Under the pieces are notes generated by a model. It saw nothing but the letters and a program-made list of their open reading frames with translations, was not told the DNA's origin and did no database searches. A stretch of DNA of 64,000 nt from Polyporus tsugae. Lineage: Eukaryota > Basidiomycota > Agaricomycetes > Polyporales > Polyporaceae. Position numbers and translations under genes: made by a program. Below are positions 24,598 through 44,294 of this stretch, piece after piece; position 1 is the first letter of the stretch; every line of letters begins with the position of its first letter. The stretch covers positions 1,431,001 through 1,495,000 of the forward strand of contig JAHRBS010000012.1 of the NCBI GenBank assembly GCA_024305745.1, read 5' to 3'.

Positions 24598-25234
24598 TTA
24601 ATAGCCGGCATTGATCAGGTAGTCGGCCAGACCCTCGACGACGGACGTTGTTTCAGGTGCCTGGATGGGGGCTACGTACTCTGCAACGAGCACCGCCTGC
24701 TTCGTCTTCACAAGCACGGCGCCGTCACCCTAAGCAAGGAAGGGTTGTCAACTTGGAGACATATCCGGAATACACATGGGACAACGCACCTGCTTCTTGG
24801 TATAAACACTACGAGAGTTGGCCTGGATCGCGAAGAACTTCTGACCACCGAGGCGAACGCCGCTCGCGAAAACGTCATCGGGCTTCTCAAAGGCCTGTAT
24901 GACCTTCTTCTGCTCCTCCGCGGAGAGCTACGTTATGCGTGAACGCAGTGAAAGATGCCGATACGACAATTTCGGAGGAGAGGGGTGTGCGGTATGGTAA
25001 GTGTATTATCCAAACATAGAGTAGGGTAAGCGTACCGTGTAACCTGGCGAGGAAGCCCAAATCCCTCCTTGCAAACCAATTATCGCAGCCTTGGAGACTT
25101 TGCCAGTGCCGATGAGATTGCTATCGACGTATTCTAGGTAGATTCGCGTGGACGAGATGATGAGATCCGAGTTGGGCGTGCGCTCGGGAGGTATAAGGCG
25201 AGCAAGCCACACAATACTTACGTTGCCAGGACAT
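24598..25234 (-). CDS. Profilin
   Basis: Small actin-binding protein that promotes nucleotide exchange on G-actin and delivers it to formins via poly-proline. Four exons (25234-25222, 25133-25036, 24927-24790, 24729-24598) sum to 127 codons (126 residues), the normal fungal length. The first exon is only 13 nt (MSWQ plus one base), a common arrangement for profilin. Recognisable segments are MSWQQYVDSNLIGTGKVSKA, LQGGIWASSPGYTLS, KKVIQAFEKPDDVFASGV and LGGQKFFAIQANSRSVYTKK. The C-terminus is VVEGLADYLINAGY with the conserved terminal helix. The aromatic pair at the N-terminus (Trp, Tyr) and the C-terminal Tyr form the poly-proline site. Confidence 0.97.
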
Positions 25235-25615
25235 GGTTAGAAGAGAGCGGTGGAGACAGGAGAGGGAAGGAGAAGGAGGACTGAGGCGCGAAGATGACTG
25301 AGGAGATGGGGGAAGAGAGGCGGACAGACGGAGGCTTTCAAGTACGAGCGCGGCAGCGCGGAGCGGTGCTCGCCATCGCGCCGGAGATCGCCATCAGATA
25401 ACATCCTCTTTTCACCTCCTAAAGCATCGTTCTCAGTACTTACTTAGGTGCTTTCTGCGCAGACAATGCACGCGAGTAAATGGCGTCATAGACTCGTGGT
25501 GACAGCCGATTGTAAGTAATCGCTTCTTGCCGCTCCTGCAATGCGACCGGGCATCTACACCTCCTCCAAATAAGTACGTACTACCACTAATCCGACACAA
25601 CTGAGCAACACGCTC
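25235..25615. other. Intergenic, profilin promoter and phosphatase 3' end
   Basis: About 380 bases, rich in GGAGA/AGAGG purine runs just upstream of profilin (25240-25330), i.e. pyrimidine-rich on the coding strand, a typical strong fungal promoter feature. No gene. Confidence 0.5.
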
Positions 25616-27540
25616 CTACAGCGCGCTCGCGCCGTAAGGGAGGGGCACCGTCAAGATAGACGATTGTGCGAGTTCCGACGGGACGTTGGTGAAGATGTCT
25701 AACCTGCTTGTCGCGTTCTTGACGTCTTGCAGACCGCAGCGTGCCACAAAGTCTCCCGCGACCACAGCATGGGTTTGGACGTAAGCTTCGAAAGATGTAA
25801 GGGGACAAGAAGATCCGGGGCCCGTCGCACATCCCGGCAAAGGGACGACCGCATTGTTAATCTGCCCAGAGCCACACCGAATGCATCGCGAGACGGCAGG
25901 TAGTAAGCAGCGTCCGCTACTTCACATCGCGACGCGCTTACCTTCAGCCTGACATACTTCTGAGCGCTGGCGCTTGCTCCAGGACCCAACACAACCTGAC
26001 CAGACGTATGTCTGACGCTCGTTGGGGGGTCGTGTGCATCGCACGACAAACGCTCCAGCGCGATATATCCACGGAAAGATACGAGGAACGATGATCGAAA
26101 GCTCCGGCGCGGATCGGCGCGGACTGTGGACAACGGGTACATGGCGGGGAACGCCGAGGTGTTCCACACCCCGAGCGCGGACACAATGGGCGGGAGATTG
26201 TTGTCATGCTACCGGCGACAGTAAGATGTGGTGCGAGACACATGAGATGCGATGGACGGACCGTAAAGCTCATAATGAGTGGAGGAGGCACGAAGTTCCC
26301 TCCTTCTTGGGTCCTATTCGGACCGGAGGAGAATAATTCTGTTATTGCTTTCAACCATGGGTAGCCAACCGTGGCAGTGAATGGGTTTCCCGGACCTGAC
26401 CTGGAAGGAATATTGCGTTCATCTCCGCCGCATGATGTGATGCATCAATGACGCACCCGTAATAGTAGTTCAAGTCATGAGCATACTCGTAATCAAGCCA
26501 CTCTGATTCTAACAGAGGTGGAGTTTCAGTACGTTGTAACAGGTCATCGAAGTCCTCTTATACTGACCTTCGAAGATGTCGCAGAAGCGAGGATCTCCAT
26601 TGACTTCTGCCTGGAAACCGCACAGGTCTTGCATCACCCCAATGTCAGTCGCGTCCAACGTCAAGCCGTCCAGAAACTTGTTCAAGCGATTCGCAATGTT
26701 GCCCTGATACGTCCCACGGAACGCTGTCGCCTTGGCCGAGGTATCCCCCTGACTATAGAGGGGACAGGCTGCGGAAGGCGTCAAGGAGTCCGCGAACGTG
26801 AAGTTCACCGAATCCGGCATCGTTACGACGTGCCCGCGGTTTGCGCTCGGCTCGGACAGATAATTGCCTTGGGAAAGGTAGCCGAGGGTGAAGTAGGTAG
26901 CTGTATCAACGACGCGCTGCTGCCCAGCAGACCTGCCAAAGCTCAACCTCAGTATACAATGCAAAGAGGAGCAAGCACCGAGTCGCGCGAGACTGACCAA
27001 ACCGTGAAGTTGTCCCCGCCCTTGGTGAATCGGTAGCGCTTTCGCAAGTCCACACCGAGGTCGAAGGCTTCCCTGGTACCTGTTGATGACAGGAAAAGGG
27101 GCTCATGGGGTACATCATCGACAGGTGGAACCCATGATGGGAGGAAAGCCAATGGGCCACGCGCAGTATATGTTGCATTCTGGAGCTTTGTGAATAGTGC
27201 TTGCCAACCACCGAAAGAACCCGGCTCAGGGAATCGACTAGAACCAACAGCTCGTAAGCGGAGCACACCGCCGACATCCATGAAAGAAGGCTTACGAGCC
27301 GTGGCGGACGATGTACGCAGCTTGATCCACTGTACATTGCAGGGGCGTTGAAGGCGGAACACCGAACTGGGACGGGGCGTCGAAGTACGGCGACGCGGGA
27401 CCAGAATGGTGCAGTGGGTTGAAATCCGTGCTGTACACGCACATCACCGATGCCAGGAAAGCGAGAAGCACCGTCAGAAAGGGCATCGCAACGTCGGAGG
27501 TTGAGCCCACCTTAGGACACTTCTTATGTGTGCAAGCCAT
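25616..27540 (-). CDS. Histidine acid phosphatase (phytase-type)
   Basis: Secreted or membrane-anchored histidine acid phosphatase of branch 2 (phytase/multiple inositol polyphosphate phosphatase-like), releasing phosphate from phytate or other monoesters. The nucleophile motif AAYIVRHGSRYP and the proton-donor motif THDNNLPPIVSAL (split by an intron) are present. Between them are QQRVVDTATYFTLGYL, PSAACPLYSQGD and CGFQAEVNGDPRFCDIF, with Cys residues placed for disulfides as in fungal phytases. The N-terminus is unusual for a simple secreted enzyme: MACTHKKCPKVGSTSDVAMP precedes the hydrophobic FLTVLLAFLASVMCVY, suggesting a type II signal anchor rather than a cleaved signal peptide. At least six introns. 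The C-terminus has paired Cys (PGCATGPGSSCPL). Alternative start at the inner Met before FLTVLL would give a classical signal peptide. Confidence 0.9.
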
Positions 27541-27981
27541 CGGAAAGAAGCAGCTATTCTCTGCCACGACGAAGCACGTTCGTGATCATTCTGTGGGAAA
27601 CTTCAAGATGATGTCGGGTTCCTGGCAACCGAGAACCGGGAACCGCGCACATACTTACTTACGGACGAAGTTAATTCCCTGGTAGAATACAACAACAGAA
27701 ACACCGTCGATCGGCGCGTATTTTGCCAGCCGCATAGTCATTAGCACCTTTTGGCCCTCCGTTAGCCCATAACATATTTCATATCTATGGAGGTGGTGAG
27801 AGAGATGCCTCGTAACCTAAATGTTGCGCAAACACTTACTCCGTACTTTATTGGAAAGCTTTGACGTCTTGAAGGTCTGTCAATGGCGAGAAAGAGCAAT
27901 AATACAATCCTGGTATAGATATATGGGTGTATGGTACATATGAACACTAAGCGAACGAAAGAACGAAAGCAAGGGAAAGCC
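27541..27981. other. Intergenic
   Basis: About 440 bases separating the BEACH gene's 3' end from the phosphatase promoter. AT-richer than the flanking genes; no frame of note. Confidence 0.5.
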
Positions 27982-35629
<7,648 letters not shown>

Positions 35630-36622
35630 GACGTGGTCGAGAACCTGGAAGAGCTACCAGAAGTCCAGCTAGTTCAAGCGTTTAGATAGTCGTGCGCATC
35701 GCTGTCTGACAACTGGACGATGGGGAAGTCGTAGAGGGGGGGGGGTTGTCAAGAGTGGCCCTAGCCACCATCTATAGTACTAGTAGTACTTGGTAAGTAC
35801 TAAGTTCCTGAGCACGTCCATCATTGCACTTACGCGGGGCAACCTGTGCGCCTCCCTTGATCGCCCTGCGGACCTGCGCTCTCTCCATACCACCGCGACC
35901 ATGATGCGCCTGCTCTTGATACTAGCAATGCCCTAACATTCGCGTCCAAATATCATGATGCGTCCAGCACAAGTTTCAACTCCATGAGTCGCTAGCCAGT
36001 AGCTGTACGACTTTACCGAGCGTCTACTTACTAGCAAGCGCACGGCCCGTTGGGCCGAACGGGCGTAACGCGTCCACTCGTCCGAAAGTCTCACCAAGAG
36101 TCTCACCGTCATGAAGCCAGTCCGACCAAGTACTGAAGTGGCTAGAAGAGTCTTGCGACCACCGGAGTGTTGTTTGATACCGAATGGTTCTCGAGGGTTT
36201 CTGTAGTTACGCCAGGTCGTCTGGAGACACGCGAATCAACAGATGGCTGGCCAACCAGTGGCGGCACTGCCTTGCTCTGGATGCATCGTTTCAGATAAGG
36301 AGGTACAGCAAATAATGGCCCATAGAACGAAAACCTGAAGACCAGTTTCGTTATTTGATTAGGGGCGGCGAAAAAAATGCGTCGTACAAGTCCGAAACCG
36401 AATGCCAATCTCCGCGACCGGCCTGATTGCCCATCGCGACTACAACAAACGAGAAGCTTCGACCGCAAAATAAATACTAGCTAGTTCATGAGTGTAGATA
36501 TTACGTGTAGTTTTCTATATACAAAAGTACTGGGTTCCTGCGGTAGATTCAGATGGATCCATGGACATGTCTGGGGTAACGAAATTTGAGGGGGGGATAC
36601 AGCGCCCACAAGGGCTTAACGT
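35630..36622. other. Intergenic with G10 run
   Basis: About 990 bases between the BEACH gene start and the 2-oxoglutarate dehydrogenase 3' end. Ten consecutive G at 35736-35745 and a TACTAGTAGTAC palindrome near 35780 are the only marked features. No supported gene. Confidence 0.55.
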
Positions 36623-39600
36623 TTACTGAGCGAAAGAAGTCGCGAGGAAGTCCTGGATCTGCTTCTTGTGGATCGCCTTGCTGCCAGTGGCGACCGAGCC
36701 CGAGGGCTTGCGGCCAGCGTAAAGCGGGTACTTGCCCTTGTGATGCTCAGTCTCGTTGGCGGCGGTCAAGATGCGAGGGCCGACGTAGGTCCAGGCGCCG
36801 TTGTTGAGGGGCTCCTCCTGACACCAGAGGATGTCCGCGTTGGGGTACTTGTCAAGATGAGGGGTGAGCTGCAATAAACAGTCAGCATGGTCTACGGAGT
36901 TCAGCTTTAGTGAGAAGGAAGCTTACGAGATCGTATGGGAACGGCGAGATCTGCTCGAGGCGGCTGATGGCGACATCGTTGTAGCCCTTCTCCTCGCGCT
37001 CCTGGAGGAGTGTGTGGTACACTTGACCGGTGCACAGGATGTGGCGCCGAATGTTTTCAGGAGCCACGAGGTCCTCCGGGTGGGACTCAGGGATGTAGCG
37101 CTGGAAGTTGGTGTCACCGACCATCTCAGAGAGATCAGAGCGGGCCATGGGGTGACGGAGGAGGGACTTCGAGAAGAAGACGACGAGCGGCTTGCGGAAG
37201 TCACGGTGGATCTGGCGACGGAGGACATGGAAGTAGTTCGCAGGAGTCCTAAACGCGGATATGGTTCAGTAAGCAGTCCGGGTCACCTAGAATAGAACCA
37301 TCGTGAGGACGTACGTGGGGTAGACGATCTGCATATTGCAGTCCTGGTGCTGGCGCTCAACCTTCTCCGGCGAGGGGAAGATATGCGGGTGGTCGTCGCA
37401 GAGCTGGAGGAAACGCTCAATGCGACCACTCGAGTGCTCCGGTCCCTGGCCGTCGAAACCGTGGGGCAAGCTCATGACGAGACCCGTGCGCTGGAGCCAC
37501 TTCCGCTCACCAGACGCGAGGAACTGGTCGATGATGCACTGCGCGTTGTTCGCGAAGTCACCGAACTGTGCCTCCCAGATGGTGAGCGCGTCGGGCGAGA
37601 CGAGGGAGTAACCAAGCTCGAAGCCGAGCGCGCCGAACTCGGAGAGCGACGAGTTGCAAACGACAAAGCGAGCCTGGTTTGAGCCGAGGTCGTTGAGCGG
37701 CACGTATTGCTGCTCGTTCTCCTGGTCGTGGATAACGGCATGGCGCTGCGAGAAGGTACCACGCTCGACGTCCTGGCCAGACAGACGCACGTGGATCTTC
37801 TCCAGCGCGAGTGAACCGAATGCAAGGGCCTCGGCGGTCGCCCAGTCGATGCCCTTGCCCTCCTCGACGGTCTTTCCGCGCGTGGCCAAGATACGCGCAA
37901 GGTTACGGTGAGGGCTGAAGCCACTCGGGGAGGAAGAAATGGTCTTGCCGATGTGCTTGAGCACCAACTCGTTCGAACCGGTAGGGCGCGTAGGGAGAGT
38001 CCTCTCGGCAAGCTCCTTCGGCGAAGGGAAGCCAGGCCAGGAAGCAGAGAGCCACTCCTTGCTCGAGGTAACGTAGTCCTTCGCCGCCGCCGCAGCAGTC
38101 TCGAGCATACCCCAGACCCATTTCTTATGGTCCTCGATATCCTTCTCGGTGAAGGTACCCCGACCAACTAGGAATTGCGTGTACTTCGTCAGGGTGGTGG
38201 GCTGCTTCTCGATGGCTTTGTACATGCGGGGCTGCGTGAAGCTGGGCTGGTCGGTCTCATTGTGACCATGGCGACGGTAGCAGACGATGTCCACGACGAC
38301 GTCCTTCTTCCACTTGGCGCGCCAGTCAGCAGCAAGTTGGCAAACGAAATTGACTGCCTCCACATTGTCGCCGTTGACGTGGAAGATGGGGGCATCGATC
38401 GCCTTCGCAAGGTCCGAGGGGTAGGGCGTCGAACGAGCAAAGCGAGGGTCGGTCGTGAAACCGATCTGGTTGTTGACGATGAGATGGATGGTGCCTCCAG
38501 TACCGTAGTTGGGCAAGTTGTGGAAGCCCATCGTCTCGTATACGACACCTTGGCCAGCAAACGCGGCATCGCCGTGGAGCAAGACACCCATAGCAGTGCC
38601 GTGCGCCTGCTCGTCTTGTTCGAAGTGCTGGAGCGCCCGAGTCTTACCCAGGACAACAGGGTCTTCGGCCTCGAGGTGAGAGGGGTTCGCAACGAGCGAG
38701 AGCGCGACCTTCTTGCCGGAGGGCGTCGGACGCACGTAATTTGCGCCAAGGTGGTACTTGACATCGCCAGCAGGGAAGTCGTCATCCTCAGCGGTTCCCG
38801 CAAACTCGTTAAGGATGGCCTCGAGAGGCTTCCGGATGACGTTCGCAAGGACGTTCAGGCGACCACGGTGAGGCATACCCATGGTTACGTGCTTGACACC
38901 GTGCTCGACGGAACGGTCGATGAGTGCCTTCATACCGGGGATGAGAGACTCGCATCCTTCGAGACCGAAACGCTTCTCGTTGGGGTGCTTGCTCGCGATG
39001 TACCGCTCGAACGAATCGGACCAGATGAGGCGGTCCAAAACCATGCGCTTCTCCTCAACGGTGTAGTTCCACGGCTTTGGGATCTCGACGCGCTCCCGAA
39101 TCCAGTCGCACTGCTCCTTGTCGGGGATGTGGACGTACTGAATACCGACGGCCCCACCTGGCATGGAATGAGACCGGCCTGGTCCGGGTTCAGTGGGGAG
39201 GAGCACTCACAATAGATGCGCTTGCAAAGCTTGATAATTTCCCCGAGTGACATCGTCCTCCGATCTTCCGTCGCGAAATGAGGCAAGATACCGGGACCAA
39301 GGGTGATCTGTTTGTCGAGGTCACGCTCAGTGAAGCCATAACGGCTGAGCTCGAGCTCGGGCGGGTGCGCAGGGTTCAAATCGGGATCGAGAATGCCGAG
39401 GGGATCCAAGTCGGCAACGTGGTGACCGCGCACTTGGTAGGCGCGAACGAGGAGTTGCACCTGGAGCACCAATGAGCACGGGCCGAATGCGGAGGCGTCG
39501 AAAATCGCGTACCTTCAAGTGGTCGTCTAGTTCGGCCCCACCGCTGGCGTGCAACGCCGGTGCACCGTCGGTGGGCGCCGGGACGAGGTTAGGAGGGGGC

Positions 39601-39866
39601 TGGAAAGCCTTGAAGCTGGGGAGGCCTTTGTCCATGCCAGAAAAATATACATCCCACGACGCGTGGACAGACTTGGGATCCTGCCGCCAAAGCCTATACA
39701 TCTCCTCGACGTAGTACGTGTTCGTGCCGTTCGCGAACGGGTCGTTAGGGGATGGAGGTTGGGCTGTCGCGAACGAGCGGGCGAGGGTGGCTACTTGAAC
39801 GCCATAACGGTAGCGCGACCCGTGCAGAGCCTGGACGACACGGGGAAGACGGGCGAGTCTATGCAT
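36623..39866 (-). CDS. kgd1: 2-oxoglutarate dehydrogenase E1, mitochondrial
   Basis: Thiamine-diphosphate-dependent E1 of the 2-oxoglutarate dehydrogenase complex in the TCA cycle. Starts at 39866 with an Arg-rich mitochondrial presequence ([14 protein letters not shown]). Then come the lipoyl-complex binding segment ([33 protein letters not shown]), [19 protein letters not shown] and [20 protein letters not shown]. Catalytic-core motifs are [35 protein letters not shown] (ThDP site), [100 protein letters not shown] and the C-terminal [12 protein letters not shown]. About 1,000 residues in at least six exons, the normal size. Two perfect 16-bp repeats lie in its 5' leader (39927-39958). Confidence 0.97.
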
Positions 39867-39926
39867 CGCTAGAGGACCCGCAAGGCTTCGCTCGTGGGGG
39901 TGGAAGGGAAAGAGGTGTGAGAGCGA

Positions 39927-39958
39927 CGACGTGGACGAGTGGCGACGTGGACGAGTGG
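39927..39958. repeat. Tandem 2 x 16 bp repeat in kgd1 leader
   Basis: Two perfect copies of cgacgtggacgagtgg, 60 to 90 bases upstream of the kgd1 start codon, probably within the 5' untranslated region. Confidence 0.9.
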
Positions 39959-40261
39959 AAAGCTGATGACGAGCAGCGACCGCTTTTGGCTCGAGGTCAT
40001 TCGGTGCCCTGCGCCGACGCGATCAACTTCGGACGACAGGCGCCTACAGTACTCCTTGCAATCCCGTCCTTCTCATTTCCGTCCCCCGCGAATCGCCGTT
40101 TATCCATTACTTCACACTAGGCTGATCTGAGATCACACACGGTGTGCATGGAATGCGTGAGAGAACATAGGGCTACACATCTAGGATACAATAGTATGTG
40201 GTACAGTAGTTCTGCGCGAGGCGGCCAGAACAGACTTGGGCCAGCCAATCCGGAATGCCGC

Positions 40262-41058
40262 CTAGAGAGCCATAGTGATGCCGATGAGGGTGGGCCAGAA
40301 GATGAACACGAATCGGAACTTGAGCCGCTCCAGATCAACCGTCGGCCGTTTGCGGAGTCCTGCGGCCGCCGAGCCAGTCTTGCCTGGTTGGAGTCGTGGG
40401 TCGCTCTCGAGGCTCGCGAGTGGAGGAGCGAACGCTGACGACTGGCTTGGAGACGATATGGGCTTGACCGTCAATGTTGAGGTCGGAAGGACGACGGTAA
40501 GTCTGGGCGAAACGTATGAGATGCTCACTGCGCTCTCGTTGTGGGCGTCGATCGTGGGTCCGTCAAGCGGAGCGAGGTTGGACATGCCCGTGACGGTGAA
40601 GTCGGCCGTGTAGGCGACGTGGTGAGGCTGTTCGCAAGTAAAGCGTAGGTAGCTGTAATCAATGCACGTCAAAATCCTGCATTACGAGATAGGCAGAATC
40701 ACGCACAAGTTGGACCCGTTATGTCTCCATGCTGGGGAAATCCATACGTTGGCCGCGCCAGACTTCGGGTCCACTCCCTCTCCTAGGTTTGTTACGTAGA
40801 ACTACATTTACATTTGATCGTCAGTCTGTCATGCTCGCTGCAACACTTCAAGACTGGGCGACCTACATTGGCGACGAAGAGATCAATCCTGCATGGGCCC
40901 ATCATGTTGATTGAAGGCCGCTCCTCGTCATCGATCCAGCGGACAACGATTAGATGACCAGCACTCAGGACAGAGCGTGTAGTAGGAAATGTCGGAAAGA
41001 GACCAGCAGAGACCGTCCGTGTCACAAGCAAGGTAGCCAAGACCAGCTTCAGAAGCAT
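40262..41058 (-). CDS. Secreted Ser/Thr-rich GPI-type surface protein
   Basis: Small surface protein of the basidiomycete Ser/Thr-rich GPI-anchored family, related in its N-terminal fold to Kre9/Knh1. The first exon from 41058 encodes a signal peptide (MLLKLVLATLLVTRTVSA), then LSAGHLIVVRWIDDEERP and CRIDLFVAN. The second exon gives FYVTNLGEGVDPKSG and ANVWISPAWRHNGSN; the third gives YSYLRFTCEQP and AYTADFTVTGMS. The joints (AAT|TTC and TT|G) are in phase. After a Ser/Pro-rich linker, the C-terminus has a basic patch (LRKRPTVDLERLKFR) and a final hydrophobic stretch (FVFIFWPTLIGITMAL). This serves either as a TM anchor or a GPI-addition tail. A role at the cell wall is inferred from family only. 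Confidence 0.8.
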
Positions 41059-42341
41059 CCTCGCAAGACTTGCTCGTCGACTTGAGCTTCGACCACACCC
41101 AGCACGCCGTATGCACCGTCTTAAAGCAAGCAAATATAAGCCCTCTTGAGGTGTCGTCAGTCGTCGTGCAGTATGTGGCTACAGCGATAAAGGATGGGTG
41201 GCCGGGAGTTGAGGACAAGTTGAATGAATTCGGCTGCTGGTGACTTCGCCCAATTGGCTCCTGAGCGCCAATTCGGTCCCGAGTGCCAACCACGTCCTCC
41301 TGGCAGTAGCAATCTCGGAGTCTCTGGTTGAAAGGTGAAACATCTTGACCACGTACCCGCAAGGCTACAGACTTTTAGCATCGCGGGGTCGAACGCGCCT
41401 TGCGTCGGCCCGGGGCCCGCCCAAGTGCTGTTTTGCTGTAGCTGTCTCTAAGTACAGTATCTCCTCCGCAACCTTCGTGGCACCCCAGCTCCGTACTACA
41501 GAGGCCCCCGCACAGCTCGCCGCGCTCCCCTCCGCATTTTCAAGAATCTTGTCCCTGTCTGTACTGCGCGAGCGTGCTCCCCACCGGCACGGTGAACGAC
41601 CTTCCGAAATCTCGTTGCCCTCCCTCAATTGGAGATCGACGCTGGACCTGCGGAAATGTCGCGGTCGACTTCGTGAGCGTACAGCTATCTATCCGCATTG
41701 GCTAGCGTTCAGTCGTTCACCGCGTATACACTCGTACACTGGCAGTACATTGACCAAGTTGAACCAACCCGCGCGATGATGTGACCTCGGAGATTCGACG
41801 CCTGGCAAAGGAAGACATGGCAGCAGCGGATGTGCGCGACCGGCTCCTACCTCAAGTTCGGGATATCAGAGCCCTTCTAGGTCCTACTCCCAATTGCAAG
41901 TTGAAGAAGACGACTCGATGGCCAGCCCCTTTCGCACCCGCATTCCGCGTGTAACCCTCGCCCGACTCTACGGAAAGTTTGCTGCACTTCGACCACATCC
42001 GCACCTTCGCGCCGCCGTGCCCCGGGAGCAACGGTTCCCGCCAGGGAAAGTTGAAATCGAGCGCGGTCCGGTGACCCACATCCCAAGATAACAGGCTCAA
42101 GGCTTCCACGGAACACCTGGCGCCCGTCCCTCAACGAAGCCTCGAGGCCACACGGTGTGTGCGACCGCAAGGCGCGTCCTCGCCTCCCCCACTCGCCGCA
42201 CCACACCTAAGTGAAGTCCGGGAGCCCGTGCCATCTGTACCCGTGGGCCGTACCGGCACCAATACCACTCTCGAGCTCTATCGTTCAGCGAACGAGGAGC
42301 CCCCCGCGCGCACGAGATCTGATTCCTTGCGTTCCCCCACC
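41059..42341. other. Intergenic with uncertain coding signal
   Basis: About 1.3 kb between divergent genes. A plus-strand open frame at 41345-41779 and a second at about 41785-41955 (EIRRLAKEDMAAADVRDRLL, then stop) look mildly protein-like, but they are in different frames and I could not join them. Region 42100-42340 should be the ATG27 promoter and leader. Confidence 0.35.
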
Positions 42342-43917
42342 ATGTACGCACACCTGCTCGAGCTCGTCCTCGGCCTTCTCGTGCTCGTCGTGCTCGGGCC
42401 CGTCGACGGGCGGACTGCACGGACTGTAACTTCAACTTCAGCCTCGCTGGACCCGCCTCCGCCCGTCTGGCTCGGCAGCCTCGCGAAGCGGTGCAGCTTC
42501 AAGCTCGGGGAGGTGAGCTACGACCTGTGCCCAATCGTGGAAGGGAACGAGGGAGGCTGGACGGTCCAGTTCGAAAGCAGGACGCCGCCGACTGTCACGA
42601 AGACGTCGTACAGGATCGATCTGCGCAAGCCGCTCGAGAGGGATGCGAATGTCCCGGGGGAGGAACAGGTCAGTGCGTGCGTCCTGGTACCGGTATCTGG
42701 ACTCTGGTTTCCGAGTGGACTTTACGCTGCTCTACGGCGGGGATACACGGTAACCTCGGCGCCACGCGATCGTATCTTGCATCTGGTTCATTGCATCCAT
42801 GAAAACGGTCGTAATTCTGCGTCCATTTTCCAGATATATCATAGAGTTCAGGCCTTTAGAACTGCTGCGAGGCCAGAGTGCGTCTTCCCAGGAATATCCG
42901 CTTATTTGGCATTTGGCTTCCGCAGTGCCCAGACGGAACATGGATATGCCAGACCAGTACGTGCTCTAGACATCCGGCTCTCGCCCATGCTCACAACCGA
43001 TTGGCAGTATCAAACCGTCGACCGCGGCATGACAGCGAAGACTCACGCGTGCTCCAGGTCGTGCCCGTCGCGGGTGCGATGCACCTACCAAACATCACCC
43101 GCTACCGCCCTGGAGTGAACGCCACCGCACAGCTTACCCCCGCACGCGAGAACCCAAACGGTGAGTACTTCTCGGGCCCATCGTAGCGGAGCTAACGCTG
43201 GTGGTGCAATTGTGCGCGTAGCGAGGGTGTTGCATGTCCGTTTGCACGGCGGGCACTACATGTACGGGCCGCAAAAGGCCGACTTCCAGTTCCTGTGCGA
43301 CGGAAGCGTCGACGAGGTATGATCTTTCGCCTATGAGCAGATCTCCACGGCGTACGTGTTCTGAGCTTCTCCCGCCGGCACAGCCATCAACACCGACGTA
43401 CGCTTGGTCGTGGAACGGGACACACACCTTCCAATGGCGCACGAAGCACGCATGCGGCACGCAGCGAGCAGTGCCTCCCCCCGCGGATAAGGACAAGGAA
43501 CCTCCACCACCCGTTGGGGACGAGGACCAAGACGTGCCCCCGCCTGATGACGAGTCCGACGGGCAGGAGCTCCGCGGGGGCCACCTGTTCTCGGACCGCG
43601 CGACGCGCATGAGGATGATCCTCCTCCTCTCTTCCTTCACCGCGTTCGCCACTATCGCGTACTTCGCGTGGCGCCCGCCAGCGCGCGTGCGGCACTACGT
43701 TTCGAGGTTCGTGAAAGCGCACCCGCGGCTGGCGCGGTTCCGCGTCGGAGAGCGCGTTCTGGTGAGGTGGGCGTACGAGGACATGGAGATGGAGGAGCCG
43801 TACGCGCCTGGGGAGGAGGACACCATGGTTAACTGGGGTGCCGGCGAGATGGGCGAAGGCATCCCACTGAAGCCGTCGCCGAGAAAGGGGCAGTGGGCGA
43901 ACTACGGCACGACGTAG
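42342..43917 (+). CDS. atg27: Autophagy-related protein 27 (Atg27), MRH-domain membrane protein
   Basis: Type I membrane protein that cycles between vacuole, Golgi and autophagosome-forming sites and helps Atg9 traffic. Signal peptide MYAHLLELVLGLLVLVVLG, start at 42342. The luminal domain has mannose-6-phosphate-receptor-homology features: CSFKLGEVSYDLCPIVEG, GGWTVQFES, CPDGTWICQT, HGGHYMYGPQKADFQFLCD and HACGT, with Cys placed for three disulfides. Exons: 42342-42668, 42926-42956 (31 nt), 43008-43160, about 43222-43317, and about 43391-43917. An Asp/Pro-rich linker leads to one TM (MILLLSSFTAFATIAYFAW) and a cytosolic tail with several acidic residues and Tyr. Convergent with ATG12, 377 bases away. 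Confidence 0.88.
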
Positions 43918-44294
43918 AGAAGGCTCGGCCGGATGTATGTATGTATTCTTTTGTCACCGCCAGCTATGTTTCGGATGTATTCCGCTGTAGATGATAGGTC
44001 TGTTGGTAGCCAGATGCGCTTCAGTTCCTGTTCTTGTATACCTAATGTATGCGTAGTGATTAATGGACGATAGAAGATACCGCCTCACGACTGTCATCGG
44101 CGTGCTCGGAGGCTCTCGAGACAGGCCTTCTGGAAGGGCACGGGCTGCCCACGATGCAAAGCACAAGCGATGTTACGATATGAGACACAGGCAATGCCCG
44201 ATTGGCAGATGAGCTTGCGAGACATGATTGGGTACAGCGGTACAGTACAGATAGAGCGACGACGAGGGGAAGCTGACGGAGAGCATAGCCGTAA
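43918..44294. other. Convergent 3' region between atg27 and atg12
   Basis: 377 bases shared by the two 3' ends; ATGTATGTATG repeats just after the atg27 stop. No coding frame. Confidence 0.6.

Noticed and set aside
38175..39215. 346-residue plus-strand open frame opposite the 2-oxoglutarate dehydrogenase gene
   Set aside because: It is exactly antisense to well-conserved coding exons; strong codon bias in GC-rich genes keeps the opposite strand open.
41345..41955. Possible plus-strand gene upstream of atg27
   Set aside because: Two mildly protein-like frames could not be joined by acceptable splice sites, and a second frame over the same DNA is also open.
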